A DNA stretch of 64,000 nt from Maniola hyperantus (lineage: Eukaryota > Arthropoda > Insecta > Lepidoptera > Nymphalidae), in NCBI RefSeq assembly GCF_902806685.2, contig NC_048543.1:8776106-8840105 (forward strand), written 5' to 3'. The position numbers and the translations under genes were made by a program. This document shows, piece after piece, positions 54,459 through 64,000 of the stretch. Positions within the stretch are counted from its first letter, which is position 1. Every line of letters begins with the position of its first letter. Below the pieces are notes generated by a model. It saw only the letters and a program-made list of their open reading frames with translations. It ran no database searches and was not told the origin of the DNA.

Positions 54459-56630
54459 CATTCCAGCAGTGCTGTTTTATTTAATAGTAGCAAAGTTAAT
54501 GATGACCTATATTTTACACACATAGTTTGTTAACCATTAACATACACCATAAAAGTGACCATATTAGACACTACAGTGTAAAAAGTTTACTTTCTTTTTG
54601 TTCTCGCGCTAAAAAGTAAAGCTAGATACTGCAAAATGTGCTCATTACGAACTCTTTCAGTATAGTATTTTTATTTAAATATCTAAGCATCTTCATGGCA
54701 ATAGCATAATCGCCAATAAGTTTTGTACAAACAGTAGACATTACCCATACAGTAGGTACGTAAGATAATCTAGTGTGCTGCAATGAATTCATAATACCAT
54801 TTATCACTTGATTTATTACGTATCAAAATGAGGTTAAAATAATATTTTTAAAGAAATATAATCCACTTAGAACACTCAAAAGGAATTTAATCCAATATCA
54901 CGCGCCCATTCTAATTACGTTTTATTGTTTTTATTCCGCAGAGAATGCATCCGTATTTTTCTTCTGAAGATAGATTGGCAGTTCACGATGCGGCTTTAAA
55001 ATGGATCGTTTTGCATTCGAATGTATTTTTTTTGTATTTTCCTTTTTTCTAGAAGCAGTGAAAAAGCTTGGATATGTAGTATCATAAGAATTATTATTTA
55101 CTAAGAGGTCCATGATTATGACATTTTAATTAAGACATGTTACGCTCGTAATACATGGCGTACGCGTATGTAATCCGTTCTCAGAGCATATAGAAATAAT
55201 AATTAGATTAGTAGAATATTACACGTGATGTAGGTATTCTTTTAGTCTTTACCTAGTTTTCTTTGATATTTGATCGTTTCTTAAATACACACGACGGCAT
55301 TTTTACTAATTAATGATGAATTATGAATAAAATATAATAGAAACTGTGAACCGTACCAAGCTTCTCTTCTACTAAGAGATGGCACATGGGTGGCAGTATT
55401 CACTTACTATATTATGTAGGTACTTATGATACGTGAAAGTTAATATTAAAGTTTTTTCGCTTTCGTTTGACTTTGTAGCAAACATTCTCAAAAAATTAAT
55501 CTTTTTAGTTATACATTTTTTGGTGCTGCCAACAATTTTAGTTTCGAAAAAGATTAAATGCATAAACACTGATGAAATCCTATACACCAAAAACTAAGCA
55601 GGATTTCTGCGAAAACTTACTACTACGAGTAGGTATGTGCTTAGTTCATATTTTATTCAAGGCAGAAATCCTAGGAAGTGTGCAACGCGCCAATCTACAT
55701 TGAAACAGAGGCTTTGGATTAAGCTTCGACGACAGGAGAACTTGCTACTACGCTTTCATTAATAGTTATTTTTAAAACGTTCACCGATTTTATATTGACG
55801 TAATAATATTTCAAACTAAATGTTTAGAAGTACTTAAAGTTAATCGCTCTTGTTTCAAGCTGATAAAAGAGTTATGTACCTATATATTTTTATCAAAAAA
55901 CTATGCTATTCTATCTAAAATTTATGTAAATCGGTCTAGAAATCTTGAAACATCGATGTATATAGAAAAAAATTACATCTCTTATTCCAAATTCGTATAA
56001 AAACTGCTTGGCATACATGGAAGCCTAGAGCCGTATTCCAGCAGCTATATCTAATCATGCCTTGCCGTAATAATGATATTATGTGACGCACATACCCTGA
56101 AAACCACAGAACCAGGCATCTCACCGTTTCTTATTAATTTTGCAGTTCAACTGCTGACTGTTATGCTGAAACGTTCAAACGTCAAGCAAAGCATACATGA
56201 GACTGACTAAAAATGAACAGAAAGAAAGAATTTTTTATAAAAGTATGTTTTTTTATTTTATTCAAGGTTTAGATAACAGTATCAACATTTCGTACTGTCT
56301 GAAAATTGCTTTTCATGTTACTTTAGCCACAAAGAGTTTTATTAACATAAATACTATCGTTCTCTATTTTTCCTTTGCCTATCATAAAGACATAGCGTTT
56401 GGAATCCATATTAGCAATGGAAACTCGATATGAGAGCACTTTGTTCTCTGAAAGGCTATAACATCAGCATATCTATGGAAACGAAAAGAAACTATTTCTG
56501 TATCTTTGTGAAATTCTCTAGCCAACTATGTATATTGAATAATAAAGATTATTTTTCATGCATTATTGTTGAAAGTATCTTGGCGAAAAAAAATCCATGT
56601 AGTTTTCTTGTTAGACTTACAAAGGTTTAA
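54459..56630. other. 2.2-kb AT-rich stretch, no repeat recognised
   Basis: This is the largest block without any family seen elsewhere in the window. Short frames of 60-78 residues are scattered on both strands, with none recognisable. Confidence 0.45.
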
Positions 56631-56980
56631 TCTACCTATACTAATATTATAAATGCGAAAATGTCTAACTGTTAGCTTTTTACGGCCTATCTGATAACCG
56701 TTATTAACGGAATTTGATACAGCTTGATGCTGCTTGAGGTGCACCAGGAAAGGACATGAACTACTTTTGTCCCGGAATATCAAAGAGTTTCCACGGGATT
56801 TTAAAAAAAAACCTAAATAAACGTGGATGAAGTCATGGGCATCATCTATTTGGTACAGAGACAGCTTGCGTCCTGGAGACGGGGATAAGTTAGTTTTATC
56901 CCAGGAAATCATAGAGTTCCTACGGTAATCCTGTAAAAAAACTAAATCCACGCGGATAAAGACGCGGGCGTCATTTATAA
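56631..56980 (+). mobile_element. HelA dimeric copy
   Basis: The first body starts A|TCTACCTATACTAATATTAT and reaches 'gggcatcatctat' at 56851. The second begins immediately at TTTGGTACAGAGACAGC and ends 'cgcgggcgtcatttata'. The minus frame 56556-56951 is an artefact. Confidence 0.75.
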
Positions 56981-58448
56981 TAAGTCAAAAAAGAAGTCAT
57001 TATAATTATAGGTATAATATCAAAACCGTGTTAATATTTCTACGAGTAAGTGTACAGTACAGCTTCGTATCTTCCAGAGGCAACACCTCCGCCTGTGGCA
57101 GCTCAAGAACCGATGTAGTCTTGAGGCAGTACCGCAATGAGACAAATTTTGCCGAACGAATTTTGGATGACGAGACGCACCCATCCATTTGTGCAGCGTC
57201 AAGTCAAGTTTGGCTCAAGTCAAGGCTGCTTAGACTGAGGCTGCTCACATGTATACGAAGTTTACTGCTCTTAGTTTTACCCTCAGTTATATCACGTGAC
57301 CTACTTATGATAGCGCATATCAAGCTGGTTAAGTAACGTTGACCCAAGTTGGTAACTGAACTTTTCGGTTTCCTCCGTGCCTCAGAGAGCACATCAAGCC
57401 ATCAGTCCCGGATATTATCACAAACATCCAATAATATCCTTTGATCCTAAGAGTCCAAATCTCGTTGTCTTAGTCGGTTCGTAGAGGAGGGATCTGGAAA
57501 CCCAGCGCATTATTATCCCAAAAAAAATCCGACTACTATGTATGAATAATGGCAAGGTGCCATATGGGGATATGGATTGCATTGCAATGAGGAAAATGAC
57601 GCAGAGAAAGAGGATATATAGGGAACTCGCTATATATGAAAAAAATAAAGATCCCGACGAATTAAGAACCTCTTCCTTTTTTGAAGTTGGTTAAAACGCA
57701 ACCTTTCCAGTTCGGTTTTCACCTACAGTATAAATAACAATACTAGGTACCTATGCTATTTTTCGTTGTGAATTGAAAAATTACTAACGTCAACAATCTC
57801 TGTTACATTCGAACCTTTGCATTCGAGAGCTCTGAACAAAAATAAATGAATTGTTAGCTGGAAAATTGAACAGGACTTTATTTATGTTCCCTTGTTTTGG
57901 GGAAGTTTTGAAATTACTACAAACTTCACGACGCGGACGTGATGATTACTGAAACTGAATTTTGGAATAATAAAACAATCTAAGACAAAACTTGATTTTA
58001 TAATACAGATATCAGAATTATCATTTTATACGTAAAAAACTCCCCGACAGCACCAGAAGTAGGAAAATGTTTCTCGTTTATAATTATGTATGGTAAAAAT
58101 CTAATCTGTGGTAAAAATATTTGGCGTCATCTGCAGCCTAAAAGGATTAAGACATTTCATACCCTACTATAATAAGTCAATGATTTCAACAAAATAAGGT
58201 GTCGTTAGATTCGTCAAGTTGTGAAAGTGATACTAGATGAGTGACGTCACGAAAATACAATATGATGGACGATAGCCACCGCCAACAATTAATATTTTCT
58301 AGCACAATCTTTTGCTTAAATGGCTTGACCGATTTTGATAAAAGATTTGTCTTACTTGTACTTAGGAGAGGACTAAATTGACTTACAAATGGGCTTGATA
58401 TTATGGACATTTATAAATAAATTGGTTTTTGCGTTACATTTTCATTTC
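56981..58448. other. Unclassified stretch, GC-richer at its left
   Basis: 57050-57480 has mixed composition with overlapping frames of 60-102 residues on both strands, and words (cctcagagagcacatcaagc, tcagtcccggatattatcac) that look like retroelement untranslated sequence. I cannot assign it. The remainder is AT-rich. Confidence 0.35.
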
Positions 58449-58680
58449 AAAAACCGGCCAAGTGCGAGTCAGGTTTGCGCACCGAGGGTTCCGTACTCAG
58501 GTATTTTTTTCGACATTTTGCACGATAAATCAAAAACTATTATGCATAAAAATAAATAAAAATCTGTTTTAGAATAAACAGGTGAAGTCCTTTCATACGA
58601 CACCCCACTTGGTATAGTTATCTTACTTTGAAAATTGAAAATACTAATTATTTGTTCATTAACACATTTTAATTTTTTTT
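58449..58680 (-). mobile_element. Family D, 3' half
   Basis: 'ccggccaagtgcgagtcagg', 'accgagggttccgtactcag' and 'ttttgcacgataaatcaaaa' match the right part of the 49.5 kb copy in reverse. The left part of the family is missing. Confidence 0.7.
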
Positions 58681-58854
58681 GTGATGTGCTATGTATGTAT
58701 ATGTAAATGGGGTTGATATAGACATCAAATAAACAAAAAATTAGGTGTCTGTGTTACATTTTCATGCAGCCCTTGAAAATATGTATTGGCATATATAAAA
58801 TGTCCACTAAAATTATTTCTGTTATAATAAGCATGAGCCAAGATTGTAGAAATA

Positions 58855-59516
58855 AATGAGATTAGTTAGACGAAGTTGCAGTTTGTTGAGCCGTTTCTTC
58901 AAGAGGAAAGAGCAACATCTAAATGAGGCCCATACATCTAGGGGTCGTAGTAAAATTCCGTTGAAACTACCTTCATTAACCGACTTTCGTGGAGTTGGAA
59001 CTGCGGTGTTGGTGTTTATGTTTCTTTTTATTTTGTCTCTCCTTACTGGAGAACTCTCTAGAGAAAGTTTTTAAAAGTCGTGGAAGTAAAGAAATACGAG
59101 GGTGTGTGCAGGCATTTAATGATAATGTAGCCCATTGTAATGTAGCCATATAGGAAGATCGAGCCTCTTCAGAGGCTCTTACTTTTGGGGGGGAAATCCT
59201 CATAGACACTACCGTACCGGGGAAGGCATGGAGGTTATGTCGGACTTTTACTGACTGAAGCTCCACGGTGTTCCACGCATCTACTGGTGACTGGGCCATG
59301 GGACCAAACACGTTCGCGCAAACTAGCTAGCGGTGCTTGCTTAGGACTCTCCTCCGGGACCAGATAAGACCTTATCCTAAGGTGCACTAGGAACACAAAA
59401 ATGCGCCTCGTGACTCGAGAACTGTTCCTATCAGACGGCAGACTGCTCGGGTCTATCACCCGAAGGCCCTTCTCAAGGGGGTAGGCGGCAATCATGGGCA
59501 ACCTTCCTGTAGTGTA
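58855..59516 (-). other. GC-rich block with two overlapping open frames
   Basis: Minus strand: one frame of 88 residues (59501-59235) with PLEKGLRVIDPSSLPSDR and PEESPKQAPLASLRERVW, and an overlapping one of 111 residues (59311-58976) with FGPMAQSPVDAWNTVELQSV. The composition is well above the surroundings in GC. The block ends abruptly near 59516. It looks like coding or untranslated sequence of a retroelement, but I cannot name the family, and the two frames cannot both be real. Confidence 0.4.
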
Positions 59517-59540
59517 ACTTTTTGTAGAAAATATTAGGTA

Positions 59541-59749
59541 CTAGATGATGCCCGCGACTTCGTCCGCGTGGATTTAGGTTTCTTAAAATCCCGTGGGAAC
59601 TCTTTGATTTTCCGGGATAAAAAGTAGCCTATTTCCTTCCCCGGGATGTACCTCTGTACCAAATTTCATCAAAATCGGTTAAGCGTTGGGCCGTGAAAAG
59701 CTAGAAGACAGACAGACACACACTTTCGCATTTATAATATTAATATGGA
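59541..59749 (-). mobile_element. HelA, best-preserved minus copy
   Basis: It runs from CTAG (59541) through 'gcccgcgacttcgtccgcgt', 'gggaactctttgattttccg', 'caaatttcatcaaaatcggt' and 'agacagacacacactttcgc' to the complement of TCCATATTAATATT. The flanks on this strand are A at the left and T at the right, fitting Helitron insertion between A and T. Confidence 0.85.
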
Positions 59750-60164
59750 TCTTCTAAAAATAAAAAAGTAGGACTAACAACAAAAGTAATGAAAAAATCG
59801 CTTAAAAGGAATGAGAAAATATAGAAATAGCTAACTAAGTATATAATAACAGGTAATTATGGATGCAAAATAAAAAGTTATTTAAAAGAAACCCACTATT
59901 CTTTATTCTAATTTCGTTAATCTGTACGTTAATTTTAAAAATGACCTCAATTTCGGCGCCCCACGGTGAAAATAACGTAGTTTAGGTATATTGTCCCCAC
60001 ATGCATAATTAAGCGACGCTGGACGAAATAAGCAATTCCGGTGATAATGTGCCATTTTCTAGACTCGTTTGCTTTGACGATATCTAGTTACTCGCTGAAA
60101 TTAAAATCGTAAATAAAGGAAATTAGGAATTTAGAAAGATAAGACTTGTTTCCATAATATTGCA

Positions 60165-60480
60165 GTTAAGTTAGGGCCATAGCAGACGGTCTGTCGCTCA
60201 CAGTGTAGCCTTCGGGTTGGTTGGCGTGCTGTGGTTCCGGCATGCCTCGAAGTACCCCAGTAGTGAGTAGTGTCTACTGTGGTGGATATCCGCTGGCGCA
60301 GTAACGAGGCGTTGTTGGTCCCCTGCGTCGTTAGCGGTGGGATGGAACTGGATTGGCCGAGTGAATAGATTTTCCTCACGTAAAAAGGGTCATAGCAGAC
60401 ACGATGCATCAACGTTTGGCGATTTTGCGACTGTATCAGTGCTGTATCGAGTTTTGACGACTTTTTGCTTCGATCACTGT
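60165..60480. other. GC-rich unclassified block
   Basis: Words 'cggcatgcctcgaagtaccc' and 'ttggtcccctgcgtcgttag' suggest retroelement sequence. The 121-residue minus frame (60131-60496) has no recognisable motif. Confidence 0.3.
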
Positions 60481-60491
60481 GTCTATTAAAA

Positions 60492-60702
60492 TCCATACTT
60501 CCATACTAATATTATAAATGCGAAAGTATGTCTGTCGGTTTACTAGCTTTTCACAGTCCATCCGATCAACTGATTTGGATAAAATTTGGTGCAAAGTTAG
60601 CTTACATCCCGGTGACGGACATAGGCTACTTTTTGTCCCGGAAAAAGTAAGAGTTCCGATAGGTTTAAAAAAACACTTAATCTATGCGGACGAAATCGTA
60701 AA
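60492..60702 (+). mobile_element. HelA near-complete copy
   Basis: A|TCCATACTTCCATACTAATA, 'aatgcgaaagtatgtctgtc', 'gataaaatttggtgcaaagt', 'catcccggtgacggacatag' and a degraded end 'tatgcggacgaaatcg'. Confidence 0.7.
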
Positions 60703-61509
60703 TACAAAAACTACTCACGGGTAAATAAAAGTAAATAAACAAAGGGAGATACCAATAGCTTAAGTAATAAATCGGTTTTTCATGATTCTTATTAAATTAA
60801 CACCGTTTTAGTATAGCAATAGAACTCACAATTTGGTTATTAATCATTTAAGTAAAATCTACTCTAAAAACAATTTAATTAAGACAACTGAGCTTCCTTA
60901 TTCAGAGCCACGGGAATATATATTTCGTTGTCAGCGAGGTCCCGTAAATTTAATGGTGTTACCGCGGTGGAAACAAGAATAGGTTAACATTAAATGTAAT
61001 TTTCACGCAACTGGGGGGCGCTAATGGAGTGCAATGCTTTTCACCTAGCTCGGTGTTGTATTAGTAATTACTTAGGTTTTTATAGGAAAATGGCCGGTAA
61101 ATATTTTTGCGAAAATTATTTTTGTCAGTTTTTAATTTTTTCGAATAGAAAAAGTTTTAATTAGTAAGTACTTATTCAGTTAACGTAGACCATGCAGATA
61201 ATTGGAAATTTACGCAAAATCATCATTCAACGAACCGTTTACCTATTATTCATATTGTTTTGTGACTTCATTGGCACCGACTCCAAAAAATATTATTATA
61301 GGACTACATTAATTGTTGCATACATAATATATTCGGTAATAAATTTTTTTTTTTACTTTTTAGTGGTTGTGGTAAGATATTGAAGTCGGGTTTTTTTTAT
61401 TTGTAATAAAAAAGTTATTATCCAGGTAATTCAAAGAGTTCCTACGACATTTTCAAGTACACAGACGAAGTCGGGGGTGTCATTTAGTAAATAATATTAT
61501 GAGAGTAAT
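60703..61509. other. AT-rich stretch with a HelA tail
   Basis: 61418-61489 is a HelA 3' remnant ('tcaaagagttcctacgacat', 'cacagacgaagtcgggggtg'). Nothing else was recognised. Confidence 0.4.
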
Positions 61510-61640
61510 TTGACCGTAATATCGAATAAACTCTAGCTTAGAAATTCCCGTTCCTAAAATAAAGTTCTTTGAAGCGTTGACTTTACTTGAAAGGGTTATG
61601 CGATTGAACGATTACACCGAACACGATATTCTAAGCAAGG
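61510..61640 (+). repeat. Diverged segment resembling 37390-37510
   Basis: See the shared words there. Here the segment lies only 215 bases before a family I copy. Confidence 0.45.
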
Positions 61641-61854
61641 TAGCTACTGAGAACTGACCTGAACAAAGGATCGGATATTATTTCCTTGTATAAATCATCT
61701 TACAACAAGTTTGACCCATTTACTCGCCCTAGTTTAGAAACGATTTTATTTTATTATACAGGATAAATTAATTAGAATAAAGTGTTGCCATTTATCTGTA
61801 AAACTATATATTTCTTAAATATATGAAACCTTTTCTTATAATGTATTGGCACCT

Positions 61855-62232
61855 TTTAAGAGGTTCGAGAGCTAAGCGTCGAGCAATGTTCCCTCCAACG
61901 GGTCCGACAAATTGAAAAGCAATGAACCGCGGAATTCAATTTCATATTGAAAGCCATTCATCTTTGCCGCTTCTGGGAGACCTTCTTAAAACGTTACATC
62001 TCGACTTCGCTATACTCTGTTTTACTCGAAAAAGTTCACCACTTAGTACCTACGTATCTACATCTTGGGAAAAATTGAAAAACTTTTCCCTGCAAATGCT
62101 TAAGAATATTAATCATTTTATCTCTTGCTGTCTTCCATTTAATTTTCAGGTAGATGTTTTATATTACTTTTTTACGAGCCGCCTGCGGCTACAACGTGCT
62201 ATGATTGATGAACTTTGTCGACGACTTTAAGA
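61855..62232 (+). repeat. Family I, extended copy
   Basis: Matches 39290-39685 through 'gaaccgcggaattcaatttc', 'gaaagccattcatctttgcc', 'gtagatgttttatattactt' and 'tatgattgatgaactttgtc'. The 102-residue frame 61922-62230 runs inside it but is not conserved in the 39.3 kb copy. Confidence 0.75.
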
Positions 62233-63057
62233 TTAATTTACACATGCTGAGATGAAAAATATCACAAATCTGAATAATATAAAAAGAGTATTGCTTTATT
62301 CTACCTTTTAACTTATTTGATTGAAATAATAATTTAATAATAATTTACCGCAACAACTTATGACACTGATAAACAAAATCAATGTAACTTTAAAATCCAT
62401 GCAAAGAAAGTCGCGGGCATTAGCTAGTAGCACAATAAAGTTAATAATGAATCAATGGCACCAGGTAAGTATCTGTTTTCCAAAGGTTTCCCGTCAAATT
62501 TTTTCCATAAAATATTGCCTACACTGGATTTGATTGATATTATATCAACTCTTATAGATAAAAATAATACTATGCAAACTTTACTCAAGGCTTTACTTTA
62601 CTAAATCGCTCCATATAGGTACTTTTTATGCAATAAAGATGCACAAATAGTAGTTGAAAAATGTGGTCTGCATCGCATTAATTCACTTGTATTGTGAAAA
62701 TGTTGCAGTATTTCCTCAGTTCTTAAATTGCAGTTCTTTGACATACTTATGTTGTCGGATAGGACAGGATGGTAACTCACTAACTTTGCGGATAAACTTC
62801 GTGGGCATTCGTCTAAAACTTTGGCAGCCACCTGAACTTAAAGCTTAAGACCTACTTACTTACGCCTATTTGAGTAAACTTTGAAAACTTGAGTTATGCT
62901 TCATTAAACTTGGAATGGTAGAAACAGCGGAATTTTAAGGGGCAGCCTGCATTGCGAAAATAAACTTAGTATTTTTATTTCTACAACAAATGCAAATATA
63001 TTTCATGTGCGTACTACTGCTAATTTAAAATTTGCACTGAAAGAAATTCTGTAGTCG
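62233..63057. other. AT-rich stretch with a HelA stub
   Basis: 62391-62427 ('aaatccatgcaaagaaagtc', 'gcgggcattagctagt') is a HelA terminus. The rest is unrecognised. Confidence 0.4.
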
Positions 63058-63251
63058 AAAATGAAAAGGTGACTGATTGACTGACATGTACAGCTGCACA
63101 GATAACGGAGTGGTACCCAGCTCAAACTATTGGACGGATCGGGCAGTTTGCCATCCGTTAGCTAAGAAAGAATTTTTGAAAATTCAACCGGATGAAGTAG
63201 GGGTTTGAAATTTGTGTAGTCCACGCGGATGAAGTCGTGGGCATATACTAG
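63058..63251 (+). mobile_element. HelB degraded copy
   Basis: 'gaaaaggtgactgattgact', 'actattggacggatcgggc', 'aggggtttgaaatttgtgta', 'gtccacgcggatgaagtcgt' and CTAG at 63248-63251. The 'gcagatagctattatgacg' block is missing. Confidence 0.65.
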
Positions 63252-64000
63252 TTTAATACAAATTGGACAAGATTACAGTGCGACTTCACGGATAAATAAA
63301 TGCACGGTAATAATATTTGGCAGTACGCGCTCTGATTTAGAATTTTGTCAGTACAATATTTAGTTATAGGTATTTTATGTCAGTATAAATAAGTCGTGAT
63401 AGAAATGGAAATAGATCTACAAGTGTTAAACCTTTTATATCTAAGAGAGAAGACTGAAATATTCTTATTTAAACCTAAAGAAAACTTAACCAATTTAAGG
63501 AGGTCAACGCTAAGCACTGAATGGATTTATGCGTTCAAGAACTGCGAATAGCACTTTGTAGCAAATAAATCTCTTCAGGGAATTAACCGCTCAAACTAAG
63601 TTTGTTCTTAACTCTAAAGCCTCAAGTTCACTATAACTCAACGCGATTGGAGAGTGCCGGTCAACGTGTCAACGCGGTTTGCGATTTTTGTTACGACGTT
63701 TTGATTGAGAACAAACCGACAGGTGTTGAAAATGTACCAATTATGTTATTGTTCCTGTACGAGGTAGGTATACGTTCGCTAAGTGCATTCGCTGAGTACG
63801 TGGGGCTAATATATATAAGGGACTTCATTATTGTAGAAATGTATGTATATGTGTATAAATTATGCAGGTGAATAAAATTTGTTCGTCTTAAAGCATGTTT
63901 CAAAATGTTTAAAAAAACTTTATGATTTATTTATAAAACAGCTCATCATGGATAAAAAATATGAAAGTGAAATCATTTAATAACATAAACTACAGAAATA
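63252..64000. other. AT-rich stretch to the window end, one weak exon candidate
   Basis: 63619-63760 is open on the plus strand. It is preceded by 'ttaactctaaag' (acceptor-like) and followed by 'gtaggtat' (donor-like). No homology is recognised, and chance is likely. Confidence 0.25.

Noticed and set aside
57028..57336. 102-residue plus-strand protein
   Set aside because: No recognisable domain, competing frames on the minus strand, and flanking words that look like retroelement sequence.
61922..62230. 102-residue protein in family I
   Set aside because: The frame is not maintained in the aligned copy at 39.3 kb, so it is probably chance.

Overview
The window looks like intergenic or intronic DNA from a moth or butterfly (Lepidoptera). 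The evidence is AT-rich sequence packed with short repeats that I recognise from lepidopteran genomes: Helitron-like elements of the Lep1 type, tRNA-derived SINEs and RTE-type LINE tails. No intact host gene, genuine tRNA or rRNA gene, CRISPR array or operon can be supported. Nearly every open frame of 60-140 codons is chance or lies inside a repeat. The real protein signatures are reverse-transcriptase fragments at 15.2-15.8, 27.8-28.2 and 46.99-47.88 kb, a LINE C-terminus at 19.8-20.2 kb, and a short transposase-like exon at 12.12 kb. Family names are from memory, not from a database search.

Repeat families defined here. HelA: starts TCCATACTAATATT, ends with a hairpin plus CTAG (Lep1-like), with a subfamily A2 carrying another middle. 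HelB and HelC: different bodies, carrying (GACT)n, with a similar hairpin/CTAG end. SINE-R: tRNA-Arg-like head. SINE-F: tRNA-Phe-like head. SINE-I: a third tRNA-like head. Fold-GC: GC-rich, wholly self-complementary element, seven copies. Other inverted-repeat (MITE-like) elements lie at 2.95, 4.29, 11.98, 12.44, 13.5, 33.8, 36.7, 43.55 and 52.4 kb. Family D has an end related to TGCGAGTC..GGAACCCT. Families E and F resemble LINE tails. Families I and J have no class I can name.

Layout. 0-9 kb: HelA, SINEs, two MITEs and an RTE tail. 9-14 kb: densest part, with three copies of the ~200-250 bp family J, one interrupted by a Harbinger-like element that keeps a coding exon and splice donor. 15-21 kb: an RTE copy with an internal inversion and a 5'-truncated LINE. 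22-29 kb: Fold-GC copies, a degenerate RTE copy, and a cluster holding a minisatellite and perfect hairpins. 30-46 kb: HelA/B/C copies, family I and long AT-rich stretches with nothing recognisable. 47-54 kb: a young RTE insertion with 12-bp target duplication, a nested insertion in family D, a 298-bp inverted repeat with symmetrical TGACGTCA sites, and a complete SINE-R with 10-bp target duplication. 54-64 kb: mostly unexplained AT-rich DNA, two GC-richer unclassified blocks and a long family I copy.

There are no interacting host genes to describe. The biology visible is transposon biology: target-primed insertion, twin-priming, nesting, and many short elements that share one terminal structure. 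I found no convincing new gene system. The best leads are the family J triplication, the family I repeats, the dimeric and head-to-head Helitron-like elements, the Fold-GC family, and the Harbinger-like element with its retained exon.
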